In this document: in pieces, positions 16,972 to 25,580 of the stretch
Position numbering within the stretch: position 1 is the first letter of the stretch
Layout: each line of letters begins with the position of its first letter
Assembly (NCBI GenBank): GCA_003054655.1
Contig: QAYZ01000010.1
Coordinates: 62,001-126,000, forward strand
Direction: 5' to 3'
Length of the DNA stretch: 64,000 bases
From: Spartobacteria bacterium LR76
Lineage (GTDB): Bacteria > Verrucomicrobiota > Verrucomicrobiia > Chthoniobacterales > Terrimicrobiaceae
The notes under the pieces: model-generated
The model's input: the letters and a program-made list of their open reading frames with translations, nothing else
What the model was told of the DNA's origin: nothing
Databases searched by the model: none
Translations under genes and position numbers: made by a program

Positions 16972-19815
16972 ATGAAATCCCTCCGCCTTTCCTCGATCCT
17001 CCCGGCGTTTCTCGGTTGCCTCCTCGTCGGCTGCGATGGCACGTCGCACCCCGCCTCGCCGATCCCCTCTCCGGCAGCCTCGCCGCAGGCCGCCGCCGTC
17101 ATCCCCGGCCCATGGTTTCATCCTGCGCCGTTTGCCTGGGCGCTCCAGGAGATCACTCCCGAGAGCCGTCTCGCGCCCTCCCAGCCCTGGCGCACCCTGG
17201 TTGCCTCGGGCGAGACCGACCCCATCGCGGTGGACTGGAGCGCACTCAAGCCGCGAGCAGGCTGGCAGCATGCCGTGGCCTCCCTCTCCGCCGGGCCGGG
17301 CGAGCCTTCCTTTTACGAGCAGGACTTTGCGGCCTCCGCGCCAGTGCTCACTCTGCCTGCGCTGCCCTCGGGCGGGTATTGGCTGAAAGTGAGTTTCGCA
17401 GGCGACGGCTGGGCCGCGGGAAAGAGCTGCTTCCTCAATATCCTCGAGTCCTCTGTCGCCGATCTCCCCCGGCGTCAACTGCCCGGCCCGCTGCTCCGGG
17501 TTCGCACGGCGGAGGGAGCCGTCGTCGTCTCCGGCGCGCCGCCCGCCGCCCTCCTGCGCGTGATCGTCTCGGAGCTGAATGGCCGCCGTATCGCCGCTTT
17601 TGAAGCACCCGCGCAGCGGAATGCCGGGGAGCAGGTCATACCGATTCCCCAGGCCGGGCCGGGAAAGACCGTCGACGTGGCCGTGCTGGCGGACGAGGGC
17701 GGGCGCATCACCGGGCGCGACAGCGTCTGGCTGACTGTTCCCGGGGATTCCTCCGCCCCGCCGACCTGGCCAGCACCGGCGGGTCCGGCTCCCTCCATCT
17801 TTGACTATCCCTCCGGGGAGACCGTCTCCAGCCAGGGGGTCTTCGCCGAGCAGCGCGCCGGGCTGGATCTCCAGGTGGCGGGCATGGCGGCCCGGGGAAG
17901 CAAGGCGATCCAGCTCTGGATCACCTGGGGCGCGATCGAGCCTGTGCTCGGCTCCCGCGACTGGAGCAACCTCGACGCCTACGTGAACTACCTCACCGAG
18001 CGCAACATCCCGTTCACGCTCGCGGCGGCGGGCAGCGTCCTCTTTGGCAACGGCCCTACCGCGATGTGGGGAGACTGGGCGATGAACCACGAGGGCCGCT
18101 ACAAAATCTGGCGCGACCAGCCGGTCGTGAGTCCGTCCTCCGCCGCCTATCGCCAGGCTGCCGCGGAGTTCACCCGCGCGCTCATCCAGCGCTATCGCGG
18201 CAACCCCTGCCTCGCCGGGTATGTCTTTCTCAATCAGGGCACGGATAGCGGCATCTTCCAGGAGCACTATGACTCCATCCTCGACTATTCCGCAGCGGCG
18301 CGCAGCGACTTCCGCGCGTTCCTGCAACGCCGCTACCCCTCGCTCGACGCCCTCAATGCCGCCTGGAGCACCACCTGGCCCTCATGGGAGGCCACCCAGC
18401 CGCCGCTCCCCCAGCTCGACCGCGAGGTCAACCTCTCCCCCGCCTGGCGGGACTGGACAGCCTGGAAGCTCGAGACCTATCGCCAGTGCTCGGTCGATCT
18501 CTTCGATCCAGTCGTCGCCGCGCTCGATCCCTCGCGGCCCGTCCTCCACTACAACGCAAAGACCGGCCCGTTTGAGTACAACTTTCACGACCTGAAGGTC
18601 CCCCACTGGGGCACCGCCGACGGCGCGGGCGAGGACTACCGCATGGCGCGCATCAACAGCATCACGAAAAACTGGAACCTCTGGCGGCAGACCGAGTCCC
18701 ACGACGTCCCGCCCGCCAACCTGCGCTACCTCTCCGACATGTGGGCGGAATCCCTCCGCAACGGCGGCAAGGACATCCGGTACAACCTCGTCTTCAACTC
18801 CATGGCGTCGAGCTTTGCCACCGCCTACCCAAAGAACGCGAAGCTCCAGGACGCCCTCGCCTGGTGGTCCCGCACGGCTCCGCTCCGCGCCGCCCTCACC
18901 GCGAGCACCACGACCCCGCCGCGCCTCGGCGTCTTTCTCTCCTGGGCCGACATGCTCTATCGCATCCGCGTCTTTCGCTGGTACACCATCCCCGGCAATC
19001 GCGCCGAGGAGCTGGTCCGCCATGAGGACTTTCTCCCCGTGACCTGGCTCTCCGAATGGACGCCGGAAAGCGCCTGGAAAGACGTGTCCGTGCTCCTCGT
19101 GCCCGAGGATGCCCGCGTCTGGAGCGCAGGCCTCGCCGAGCGCCTGGGCAAATACGTCAGCGAGGGCGGAACCCTCGTCCTCTGGGGCAGGAGCGGGCAA
19201 TACGACGCCGGTAACGACTCCTCCGCGCCACTCCCCTGGGCCGGGGCGCTCGGCCTCAGCGGGCTGCAAGCCCAGCCCGCCGCCCCCGGACCGGGAGGCT
19301 CGGAATCCCGGGTGGAACTTGGCGAGACGCGCGCGCTTTGCTCGCCCGCCGTGGAGGTGGCATCCGTCCCGCCCGGAGTCGAGCAGACTGTGGATGCGCG
19401 TGGCCGTCCCGCCGTCCTCTCCTGGGCGCATGGCCAGGGGCGCGTGTACTGGTGCCTGTCGGAGACGCCCGGGGAATCCGACCGCCTCGTGGCCCGGCTC
19501 CTCCAGGACGCAGGCGCTCCCCGCGAGACGCTCAGCTCCAACCCGCAGGTCGACGCCTTCAGCGTTTACCGCGACGGCGTGCGCTACGTGATCGTCAACC
19601 GCTTCCTCGGCTACGGGGCCAAGGCCGACGACATCCCGGTCACCACCCGCATTCGCGTGCCGGGGCTGCCCGCAGGCGACTGGACCATCGAGGCCCTGGT
19701 CCCTGAGGATCAGCCAAGACAAATGACCGCCGGGGAGCTGGCCGCCACCGGCTGGGAGGCCAGCCTCCTGCCCTCCGCCCTGCAAGTCTACGCCCTGCGC
19801 CCCGCCCGGGACTAA
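16972..19815 (+). CDS. GH42-like beta-galactosidase-type lipoprotein
   Basis: A 947-residue protein with lipobox FLGCLLVGC, so membrane-anchored outside the cytoplasm. An N-terminal beta domain (to about residue 280) precedes a TIM barrel whose opening resembles GH42 (GMAARGSKAIQLWITWGAIE, DWSNLDAYVNYLTERNIPF, then SDFRAFLQRRYPSLDALNAA). A trimerisation-like domain follows (LLVPEDARVWSAGLAERLGK, EGGTLVLWGRSGQYD). In GH42 the acid/base sits in an N-E pair; the aligned stretch here is LNQGTDSG, so the acid/base may be altered and activity should not be assumed. Confidence 0.72.
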   Translation: MKSLRLSSILPAFLGCLLVGCDGTSHPASPIPSPAASPQAAAVIPGPWFHPAPFAWALQEITPESRLAPSQPWRTLVASGETDPIAVDWSALKPRAGWQHAVASLSAGPGEPSFYEQDFAASAPVLTLPALPSGGYWLKVSFAGDGWAAGKSCFLNILESSVADLPRRQLPGPLLRVRTAEGAVVVSGAPPAALLRVIVSELNGRRIAAFEAPAQRNAGEQVIPIPQAGPGKTVDVAVLADEGGRITGRDSVWLTVPGDSSAPPTWPAPAGPAPSIFDYPSGETVSSQGVFAEQRAGLDLQVAGMAARGSKAIQLWITWGAIEPVLGSRDWSNLDAYVNYLTERNIPFTLAAAGSVLFGNGPTAMWGDWAMNHEGRYKIWRDQPVVSPSSAAYRQAAAEFTRALIQRYRGNPCLAGYVFLNQGTDSGIFQEHYDSILDYSAAARSDFRAFLQRRYPSLDALNAAWSTTWPSWEATQPPLPQLDREVNLSPAWRDWTAWKLETYRQCSVDLFDPVVAALDPSRPVLHYNAKTGPFEYNFHDLKVPHWGTADGAGEDYRMARINSITKNWNLWRQTESHDVPPANLRYLSDMWAESLRNGGKDIRYNLVFNSMASSFATAYPKNAKLQDALAWWSRTAPLRAALTASTTTPPRLGVFLSWADMLYRIRVFRWYTIPGNRAEELVRHEDFLPVTWLSEWTPESAWKDVSVLLVPEDARVWSAGLAERLGKYVSEGGTLVLWGRSGQYDAGNDSSAPLPWAGALGLSGLQAQPAAPGPGGSESRVELGETRALCSPAVEVASVPPGVEQTVDARGRPAVLSWAHGQGRVYWCLSETPGESDRLVARLLQDAGAPRETLSSNPQVDAFSVYRDGVRYVIVNRFLGYGAKADDIPVTTRIRVPGLPAGDWTIEALVPEDQPRQMTAGELAATGWEASLLPSALQVYALRPARD

Positions 19816-19832
19816 TCTCCAGGCCCGGGGCG

Positions 19833-19875
19833 CTCCGCCGCGGCGGAGTGGTGTTCGCAGCGCCCGCCCGGGCGG
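19833..19875. terminator. GC-rich tandem palindromes between convergent genes
   Basis: Two perfect palindromes, CTCCGCCGCGGCGGAG (19833-19848) and CCGCCCGGGCGG (19864-19875), lie in the gap between the convergent genes ending at 19815 and 19901. There is no T tract, so they would be factor-assisted or weak bidirectional terminators. Confidence 0.4.
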
Positions 19876-19900
19876 CTGCACGGTTTCGGAAGGCGTCGCC

Positions 19901-20281
19901 TTAGCTCAGGCTGTGGAGGCCGACGACATTGCCCTCGGTGTCGCGGAAGATGGCGATGAAGCCGTGCTCGCCGATGGAAAGGCGGGGCTGCAGCACGGTG
20001 CCGCCGGCGGCGGGGATGCGGGAGAGGACGCCGTCGAGGTCGCCCTCGACATTGAGGTAAATGAGGGTGCCGCCCGCGCCGGGGCCGAGGCCCTCTTTTT
20101 TGACGAGGGCTCCGCCGATGCCGTTTTCGTAGTCAAAGGGGAAGATGGCCATTTCCATCCCGCTATCCGGATTCTCGGGGGCGTCGAGCTCGGTTTCCAG
20201 GATGGAGGCGTAAAAGGCGCGGGCGCGGATGAGGTCGGCTACGTAGATGTCGAACCAGTTGAGGGCGTTTTTCTTGCTCAT
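19901..20281 (-). CDS. VOC-family (glyoxalase-like) protein
   Basis: A 126-residue single-domain VOC protein. It opens NALNWFDIYVADLIRARAFY, has GGALVKKEGLGPGAGGTLIY in the middle and closes GEHGFIAIFRDTEGNVVGLH, the usual paired beta-alpha-beta-beta-beta units. Relatives include glyoxalases, dioxygenases and antibiotic-binding proteins; most small ones are uncharacterised. It is preceded by the WYL regulator on the same strand, which may control it. Confidence 0.85.
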   Translation of the reverse strand: MSKKNALNWFDIYVADLIRARAFYASILETELDAPENPDSGMEMAIFPFDYENGIGGALVKKEGLGPGAGGTLIYLNVEGDLDGVLSRIPAAGGTVLQPRLSIGEHGFIAIFRDTEGNVVGLHSLS

Positions 20282-20379
20282 GATGTGATGTGTTTTTTGT
20301 GTGGAGTCCGCGCGGTTGTGCAGCGGACGGGGGGCATCATGGCAGGGGCTACTGACAACCCTATGTCAGCAGGGATTTT

Positions 20380-21336
20380 TCAGGCCGGGGGACGGCGGTG
20401 AAAATCCGCGAGGCGCTCGGCCTGGGCGGCGACGCGGTCGCGCAGCTCGGGCGGGGCGAGGATTTCCACCTCGGTGCCGTGGGAGAGCACCCAGGGGGTG
20501 ATCCAGTCGAGATTGCCGATCTGAAAGCGCAGGACGACGCCCTCGGGCGTGGCCGTCTCGGTGAAGCGGCCCTGCGTCCAGTGGCGGCGCACGCGATCCG
20601 CCGCGCGCGGGGTGAGGCGCAGTTCCACGTCGATGCCGTGCACCTGCTCGCTCCAGGAGGCGATGTGGTCGGCGAGGGAAAAGGTCTCATGCGGGGCGAA
20701 GGTCTCGTCGCGCACGGCGAGCGAGACGATGCGGTCGGTGCGAAAATCCCGGTAATCCTCGCGGAGTCGGCAATACGCGATGAGGTGCCACTGCGAGGAG
20801 TAGTACACGATGCCGAGCGGCTCGACGGTGCGCCGCGTGGCCTCCTCGCCGCCGCCGGTGCGGTAATCCAGCGCGACGACCTGGCAGCGGGCGATGGCGT
20901 GCTGCAACTGCGCGAGCGCGGGATGGTGCGGGCGCGGGCCGCGTTGCGAGGAGATGAAGAGCGCGGTGGATTTCTCCAGCCGGTCGAGGTCGCCCTGGTG
21001 TCCGGCGGGGAGGACGGAGCGGATCTTGGCCAGAGCCGAGCGCATCTGCTCGTACAGCGAGGCGTCAGCGAGATGGCTCACCAGCTCGGCCCCGAGGAAG
21101 AGCGCCCCCGCCTCGCCCGGGGTGAACGCCACGGGCGGCATGTGGTAGCCGCGTGCGATGCTGTAGCCCACTCCCGCCTCGGCCACGATGGGCACCCCGG
21201 CCTCGCCCAGCGCCGCGATGTCGCGATACACCGTGCGCAGGCTGATCTCAAAGTGATCGGCCACCTCCTGCGCCGTGATGACGCGACGGCCCTGCAGCAG
21301 CAGGATCATGCCGGTGAGACGGTCGATGCGGTTCAT
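20380..21336 (-). CDS. HTH-WYL transcriptional regulator (YafY-like)
   Basis: A 318-residue regulator. An N-terminal winged helix (MNRIDRLTGMILLLQGRRVI, then FEISLRTVYRDIAALGEAGV) is followed by a WYL domain with PLGIVYYSSQWHLIAYCRLR and FRTDRI, and a C-terminal WCX extension. WYL domains sense nucleic acid or nucleotide ligands. ATG 21336 begins the HTH directly. The longer frame to 21381 runs into the dispersed repeat and is rejected. Confidence 0.88.
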   Translation of the reverse strand: MNRIDRLTGMILLLQGRRVITAQEVADHFEISLRTVYRDIAALGEAGVPIVAEAGVGYSIARGYHMPPVAFTPGEAGALFLGAELVSHLADASLYEQMRSALAKIRSVLPAGHQGDLDRLEKSTALFISSQRGPRPHHPALAQLQHAIARCQVVALDYRTGGGEEATRRTVEPLGIVYYSSQWHLIAYCRLREDYRDFRTDRIVSLAVRDETFAPHETFSLADHIASWSEQVHGIDVELRLTPRAADRVRRHWTQGRFTETATPEGVVLRFQIGNLDWITPWVLSHGTEVEILAPPELRDRVAAQAERLADFHRRPPA

Positions 21337-21353
21337 GGGGCGGAGTGTGACAG

Positions 21354-21470
21354 ATTTTACAGAAGGTCGCAAAGGACACAAAGGAGAAGGCAGAAGGAAT
21401 AAACAGAAGGCAGCGAAGGGAGCGAAGGCAAAGACTGCAAGTTTTCAGCGGTTCCGTTTTCAGACTTGGC
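21354..21470 (+). repeat. Dispersed repeat cluster (T and F modules)
   Basis: Two T-type stretches (ACAGAAGGTCGCAAAGG plus ACACAAAGG, and ACAGAAGGCAGCGAAGG) are followed by the F module, AGTTTTCAGCGGTTCCG then TTTTCAGAC. The order T then F is the same as at 43680-43857. Apart from a possible 31-codon ORF, no gene is seen between 21337 and 21680. Confidence 0.7.
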
Positions 21471-21498
21471 GCCCTGGGGCGGGAAAACTCGGGCGGAG

Positions 21499-21594
21499 TT
21501 ATCCGACAGAGCCGATGGAAAGCCGGGAGGCGAGCCAAATGAGGAAGCCGAGGAGAAACAGGGCGGCGAACCATGGGACTGCCTTGATCAGCAT
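21499..21594 (-). CDS. Possible small single-span membrane protein
   Basis: A 31-codon frame on the minus strand encodes MLIKAVPWFAALFLLGFLIW followed by LASRLSIGSVG, a hydrophobic span with a charged N-terminal Lys. It has no Shine-Dalgarno sequence and sits in a repeat-bearing intergenic region, so it could be chance. Support is only its protein-like hydrophobic pattern and the free space around it. Confidence 0.28.
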   Translation of the reverse strand: MLIKAVPWFAALFLLGFLIWLASRLSIGSVG

Positions 21595-21680
21595 GGGGCT
21601 TGGCTTAGCAGGGTTCCCCGGGGCCATGCAATACTGGCGGGACTTTCCAATCGGGAAGATTCTCTCTAAGAAAAGCGCGC

Positions 21681-22184
21681 ATGGTGCGTTGTCTCGGTAT
21701 GAGGCGGATGATTTTTGCGCTGAGCGTGTGGCTCGGCTTGGGGCTGGCGGCGAGCCGGGCGGAGATTGCTGCGCCGGAGCTGGTGGAGCTGCCGTATCGC
21801 GTGGTGCATGATGAGATGATCTTCCTGCGCGACAAGGATGATCGCCGCTACAGCGTGTGGACGGATGATCCAGCGAAAGTCCCCGCGCTGCTCGCGGGCT
21901 TCAACCTGGGCTTTGACGACCTGCTCCTGAAAAAGGGCGAGGTGCTGGTGGTGTTCCTCCAGGACGACATCACCCAGGTGCTGACGGGGGTGTTTTATAA
22001 CAAGACGGCGCGGGAGTGCTTCGCCGACTATGCGTACGCGGACATCATGCTCAAGATCGGCCCAACGCCGGAGGGCAAAAAGCGCAGCCGGTTGACGGTG
22101 GTGATCTTCACCCCACCCGAGCGGCCGAGCCATATCGGGATGCGAGCCACGGTGCGGGGCGGGCTTTCGGAGGCGGTGCCTTAG
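21681..22184 (+). CDS. Secreted protein of unknown function
   Basis: A 167-residue protein. Starts at 21681 or 21699 are both compatible with a signal peptide (MRRMIFALSVWLGLGLAASR, cleavage near AEIAA). The mature domain is small, with LVVFLQDDITQVLTGVFYN and a Lys/Arg-rich SRLTVVIFTPPERPSHIG segment. No family recognised. It stands alone between repeats and a lipoprotein gene. Confidence 0.6.
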   Translation: MVRCLGMRRMIFALSVWLGLGLAASRAEIAAPELVELPYRVVHDEMIFLRDKDDRRYSVWTDDPAKVPALLAGFNLGFDDLLLKKGEVLVVFLQDDITQVLTGVFYNKTARECFADYAYADIMLKIGPTPEGKKRSRLTVVIFTPPERPSHIGMRATVRGGLSEAVP

Positions 22185-22281
22185 CGATGCGCGGATGAAG
22201 TGTCTGTCCGGCTGGGGCGAATAAGCCTCGCCGCACGGGAGCGAGCCGGCTAAGGTTTTCGACGAATTTTCCCCCGATGAT

Positions 22282-22755
22282 ATGAGAGTGATTTCCCTGA
22301 TAGCGGCTTTGGCTGTGGCGGTCCTGTGCGGCGGGTGCAAGGACGCGCAGAAGCGACATGAGCAGGGGGCGAAGGGCGTGGTGGAGTTTCACGAGCTCTA
22401 CAACGCCGGGAAATACGCGGAGATTTTCGCGGCGGCGGATGCGGGTTTTGGCAGGTCGATCACGCTGCCGGAATTCCAGCAATTCCTAAGCGCCCAGCAT
22501 GACAGGCTGGGGAAGGTGATTCGCTCGACGGAAAGCGGCTGGGGTGCGAGCAGCCAGAGCGGCAAGACCTTCGCGGTCTCAATGGAGGAGGGGTTGCAGG
22601 TGAGCGGCGGCAGTGACAAAGACTTCGTTACGCTAAGCCAAAAGACGACATTTGAGAAAGGCGAGGCGGCGGAGACTTTTATCTTCGTCATGCAGAATGG
22701 ACACGCGCTCCTTTACGACTACAGGGTCGAGTCACCCGACCTCATCGAAAAATAA
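22282..22755 (+). CDS. Small lipoprotein, unknown function
   Basis: A 157-residue protein with a lipobox (LAVAVLCGGC), followed by KDAQKRHEQGAKGVVEFHEL and a cystatin/NTF2-like small domain with KTFAVSMEEGLQVSGG and FVTLSQKTTFEKGEAAETFI. The pattern (helix, then curved sheet with a final LLYDYRV strand) resembles DUF4019-type NTF2-fold lipoproteins; this is inference from shape only. Confidence 0.68.
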   Translation: MRVISLIAALAVAVLCGGCKDAQKRHEQGAKGVVEFHELYNAGKYAEIFAAADAGFGRSITLPEFQQFLSAQHDRLGKVIRSTESGWGASSQSGKTFAVSMEEGLQVSGGSDKDFVTLSQKTTFEKGEAAETFIFVMQNGHALLYDYRVESPDLIEK

Positions 22756-22883
22756 GGCCCGGTCGAGGCTGCGCCGGTTTCGTGAGGCAGAGGTCGAGAT
22801 ACTCCGCTCCGTGGGAAATCGACCGCTCCACCCCCTCAGAAAAATCCTTCCCGCCAGCGGGGTGGCGGTGTAGTGGGAGGGGA

Positions 22884-23594
22884 ATGATCTCCCTTGGTAG
22901 GTTCGTGTCGGGCCGGGCGCTTTGCCTGGCGGGTGTGGCGGCTTTGACCCTGGGCGCGGCGCAGGCGGCGGAGCCGGTGATGAAGGAGCGCACAAACCTG
23001 CGCAATCAACGCTACGGCGAGATCCTCGTCGTGAAGGGCGGGCCATGGAACTTCACCGCCACGGTGTACAATACCGTCGGGCTCAACGATTGCCCCGAGG
23101 CCGCGTGGAAGAAGCTCGACGCCAAGGCGCTGAAAAAGGAACTCGGCGCAAAGATGGTCCTGCTCAACGGGCCGCGCTATTTCATGATGGACTCCAACGC
23201 GCTGAAAAACCCCGGCGGCGTCTCCACCTTTGACGGTCTGCAGGCCCGCCGCCTCGCGACGGTCGACATCACACTGCCCGACATGCTGCGCGGCCGAAGC
23301 AAGCCGTACACCGGCAACACCGTGAACCGCACCACCCGCTATGTCTACAAGGCCGGGCGGCCCGTGTATGAACTCGTCTCCCCCAAGGGCGACGTCTACG
23401 TGATGCAAAGCTATTCGCTCCAGGTCGACCCCACCCTCACCGCCGCCGACCTGCCGAACCTCGGCAAAAAGCTCAAGCTCCCGAAGGGCTGGCAGTACCG
23501 CACCGTGACGCCCAAGGAAGACCTCGTATTGACCACCTCCGGCACCGCCACCGTCCTGCAGGACGAGCTCTTGAATTCCTACCAAAAGAAGTAA
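22884..23594 (+). CDS. Secreted protein of unknown function
   Basis: A 236-residue exported protein. GGGAGGGGA immediately upstream supports ATG 22884, which opens a signal peptide ending near AQAA. The mature part (NLRNQRYGEILVVKGGPWNF, VYNTVGLNDCPEAAWKKLDA, YELVSPKGDVYVMQSYSLQV) is a small globular domain found as a hypothetical protein in several bacteria. No active-site pattern is evident. An F-module repeat begins within about 10 nt of the stop codon. Confidence 0.7.
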   Translation: MISLGRFVSGRALCLAGVAALTLGAAQAAEPVMKERTNLRNQRYGEILVVKGGPWNFTATVYNTVGLNDCPEAAWKKLDAKALKKELGAKMVLLNGPRYFMMDSNALKNPGGVSTFDGLQARRLATVDITLPDMLRGRSKPYTGNTVNRTTRYVYKAGRPVYELVSPKGDVYVMQSYSLQVDPTLTAADLPNLGKKLKLPKGWQYRTVTPKEDLVLTTSGTATVLQDELLNSYQKK

Positions 23595-23600
23595 CGGGGA

Positions 23601-23760
23601 GACGGCAAGTTTTCAGTGGTTCAGTTTTCAGACCTTGCGTGGAGGCGTGGCGTGGCGGGTTTGATGCGGACGGGTCGATGACGACGCGATCTGACTGAAG
23701 ATTGAACAGAAGGAAGCGAAGGGAAAGAAGGGCCAGGCCGGAAGGCATTTTTACAAAAGG
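23601..23760 (+). repeat. Dispersed repeat cluster (F module, then T-like)
   Basis: AAGTTTTCAGTGGTTCAG plus TTTTCAGAC starts about 10 nt after the stop at 23594, in the same sense as the gene. It is followed by ACAGAAGGAAGCGAAGGG and GGCATTTTTACAAAAGG. The rest of the 343-bp gap to 23937 shows only a drop in GC content towards the next gene. Confidence 0.65.
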
Positions 23761-23937
23761 CCGCATCTCTGCGAAGGGCGCGCGGCTTTTTGGGGCGGGA
23801 CTTTTCGCGCAGAGTGCAAACGTCGGTATTTTCACGGCGCTTTTCCGCTTGTATGATGAAATCGGGTATCGAGAGTGTGTTACCAGTCGCCCAAGCGCGG
23901 TAGATACAGAAAACAGCGCTCAAGGTGAAAACGGACC

Positions 23938-25347
23938 ATGGCAATCACATCTCACCAAATTGATCTCTGGCTAGCATCTCCTTCTGAGAACCAGACTTTG
24001 GAGTTCAAGGAAGCCAAGACGCAGTTCGATAACAAAAAGCTGTATGAGTATTGCGTGGCCTTGGCGAACGAGGGCGGCGGCCACTTGTTGCTCGGAGTTA
24101 CGGACAAGCGGCCGCGAAACGTGGTCGGTACCCTGGCTTTCAATGATCCGGTGGCGATGGCAGCGAAGCTGTTCGAAGCGGTAGGTTTCCGCGTGGACAT
24201 TGAGGAGGTGCGGCATCCTGACGGGAGAGTAGTGGTTTTCCATATCCCTTCTCGTCCGCGCGGAACAGCCTATCATCTGAATGGGAAGTATCTGATGCGT
24301 TCAGGTGAGGCGTTGGTCCCGATGTCGGAGGATAGATTACGCAGCATATTCGCTGAAGGCGGACCGGACTGGAGTGAGGAATATAGCAAGACCGGACTCG
24401 ATGGTCAGGAAGTTGTTGATCTACTCGACACACAGGCGTTCTTCGAATTGATGAGGCAGCCGTATCCGACGGATCGCGCGGGAGTATTGAATGCCTTGGC
24501 AAATGTGCGGTTGATTGACCAGGAGAATGGAGCCTTTTCAATCCGCCGTATCGGCGCGCTACTGCTGGCAAAAAGACTTCCTGATTTCGATGATCTGGCT
24601 CGGAAAGCGCTTCGTTTGGTAGTCTACAATGGGAACTCAAAGCTCGACACCAAGCTTGATGAGACGGTGGCGAAAGGCTACGCCGTTGGATTTCAGGAGA
24701 CAATACGTTTCATTATGGGGCAGTTACCGCAGAATGAACGGATCGTCGACGCGTTGCGCAAGGAGGTTACGCTGGTGCCGGAGGCAGCCATTCGCGAAGT
24801 GGTTGCTAATGCGATGATCCATCAGGATTTCTCCGCGAAGGGAGCCTCGATCATGGTTGAAGTCTATGCGAGTCGCGTGGAGATATCGAATCCCGGCCAG
24901 CCGTTGGTGCCCGTGGAGCGATTTATCGATGGATACGAGTCTCGCAACGAAAGTGTGGCTCGCATGATGCGGCGAATGCACATTTGTGAGGAGAAGAGCA
25001 GCGGTATCGACAGAGTGGTGCAGACGGCGGAAGTTTACCAATTGCCTGCACCTGTTTTTCGGACTGACTTTAGACGTACTAACGTAGTGATTTTTGGTCC
25101 CCGGTCTTTTGAGGAAATGGATCGTGATGATCGGGTGCGAGCCTGCTATCAGCATTGTTCGCTGAAATGGGTGATGTCGGAGCACATGACCAATCAAACT
25201 TTGCGAGAACGGTTTAGTCTGCCAGAAGCCAAGGCGGCCACTGTTTCTCAAGTTCTTTCGGCAGCTCTGGAGGCCGGGGTGATCAAACTCGATGAGACAA
25301 GCAAGGGGTCTCGAAAGTTTGCCCGGTACTTGCCATTTTGGGCCTGA
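23938..25347 (+). CDS. AlbA_2/Schlafen-type ATP-binding protein (COG2865-like)
   Basis: A 469-residue protein. The N-terminal AlbA_2 (Schlafen-like) domain is clear (NQTLEFKEAKTQFDNKKLYE, ALANEGGGHLLLGV). A GHKL-type ATP-binding domain follows from about residue 280 (AIREVVANAMIHQDFSAKGA, VEISNPGQP, EKSSGIDRV), then a winged-helix-like C-terminus. Such proteins are annotated as putative regulators or RecG-like and are often found in mobile or defence regions. GC content and codon use are clearly lower than in neighbours, and AT-rich DNA follows, so recent acquisition is likely. Confidence 0.82.
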   Translation: MAITSHQIDLWLASPSENQTLEFKEAKTQFDNKKLYEYCVALANEGGGHLLLGVTDKRPRNVVGTLAFNDPVAMAAKLFEAVGFRVDIEEVRHPDGRVVVFHIPSRPRGTAYHLNGKYLMRSGEALVPMSEDRLRSIFAEGGPDWSEEYSKTGLDGQEVVDLLDTQAFFELMRQPYPTDRAGVLNALANVRLIDQENGAFSIRRIGALLLAKRLPDFDDLARKALRLVVYNGNSKLDTKLDETVAKGYAVGFQETIRFIMGQLPQNERIVDALRKEVTLVPEAAIREVVANAMIHQDFSAKGASIMVEVYASRVEISNPGQPLVPVERFIDGYESRNESVARMMRRMHICEEKSSGIDRVVQTAEVYQLPAPVFRTDFRRTNVVIFGPRSFEEMDRDDRVRACYQHCSLKWVMSEHMTNQTLRERFSLPEAKAATVSQVLSAALEAGVIKLDETSKGSRKFARYLPFWA

Positions 25348-25440
25348 TTTTATTTAAGGACAAGACAGGTCTGCCAGACTTTTTTTATGTAACTATCTCA
25401 AAATCAATTATTTGTTTATTTAATCTCATTTTAAAATCCA
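25348..25440. other. AT-rich segment
   Basis: About 90 bp that are mostly A and T (runs such as ATTATTTGTTTATTTAATC) in an otherwise GC-rich chromosome, immediately after the low-GC AlbA gene. It probably came in with that gene. The rest of the gap to 25580 has a 7-bp hairpin (GAGGCTT with AAGCCTC, 25481-25501) and no gene. Confidence 0.6.
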
Positions 25441-25580
25441 ATGAACAGTCCGCTTGGCCGTAAATGCCTTTGACCGACAAGAGGCTTTCGGAAGAAGCCT
25501 CCAGGGAGAACCGTATGGAGCACGCCGGGCGAGGCTTTGCGCTGGGCGGCGGAGCGCGGGTTTGCTAAGGTTTGGGCGTC

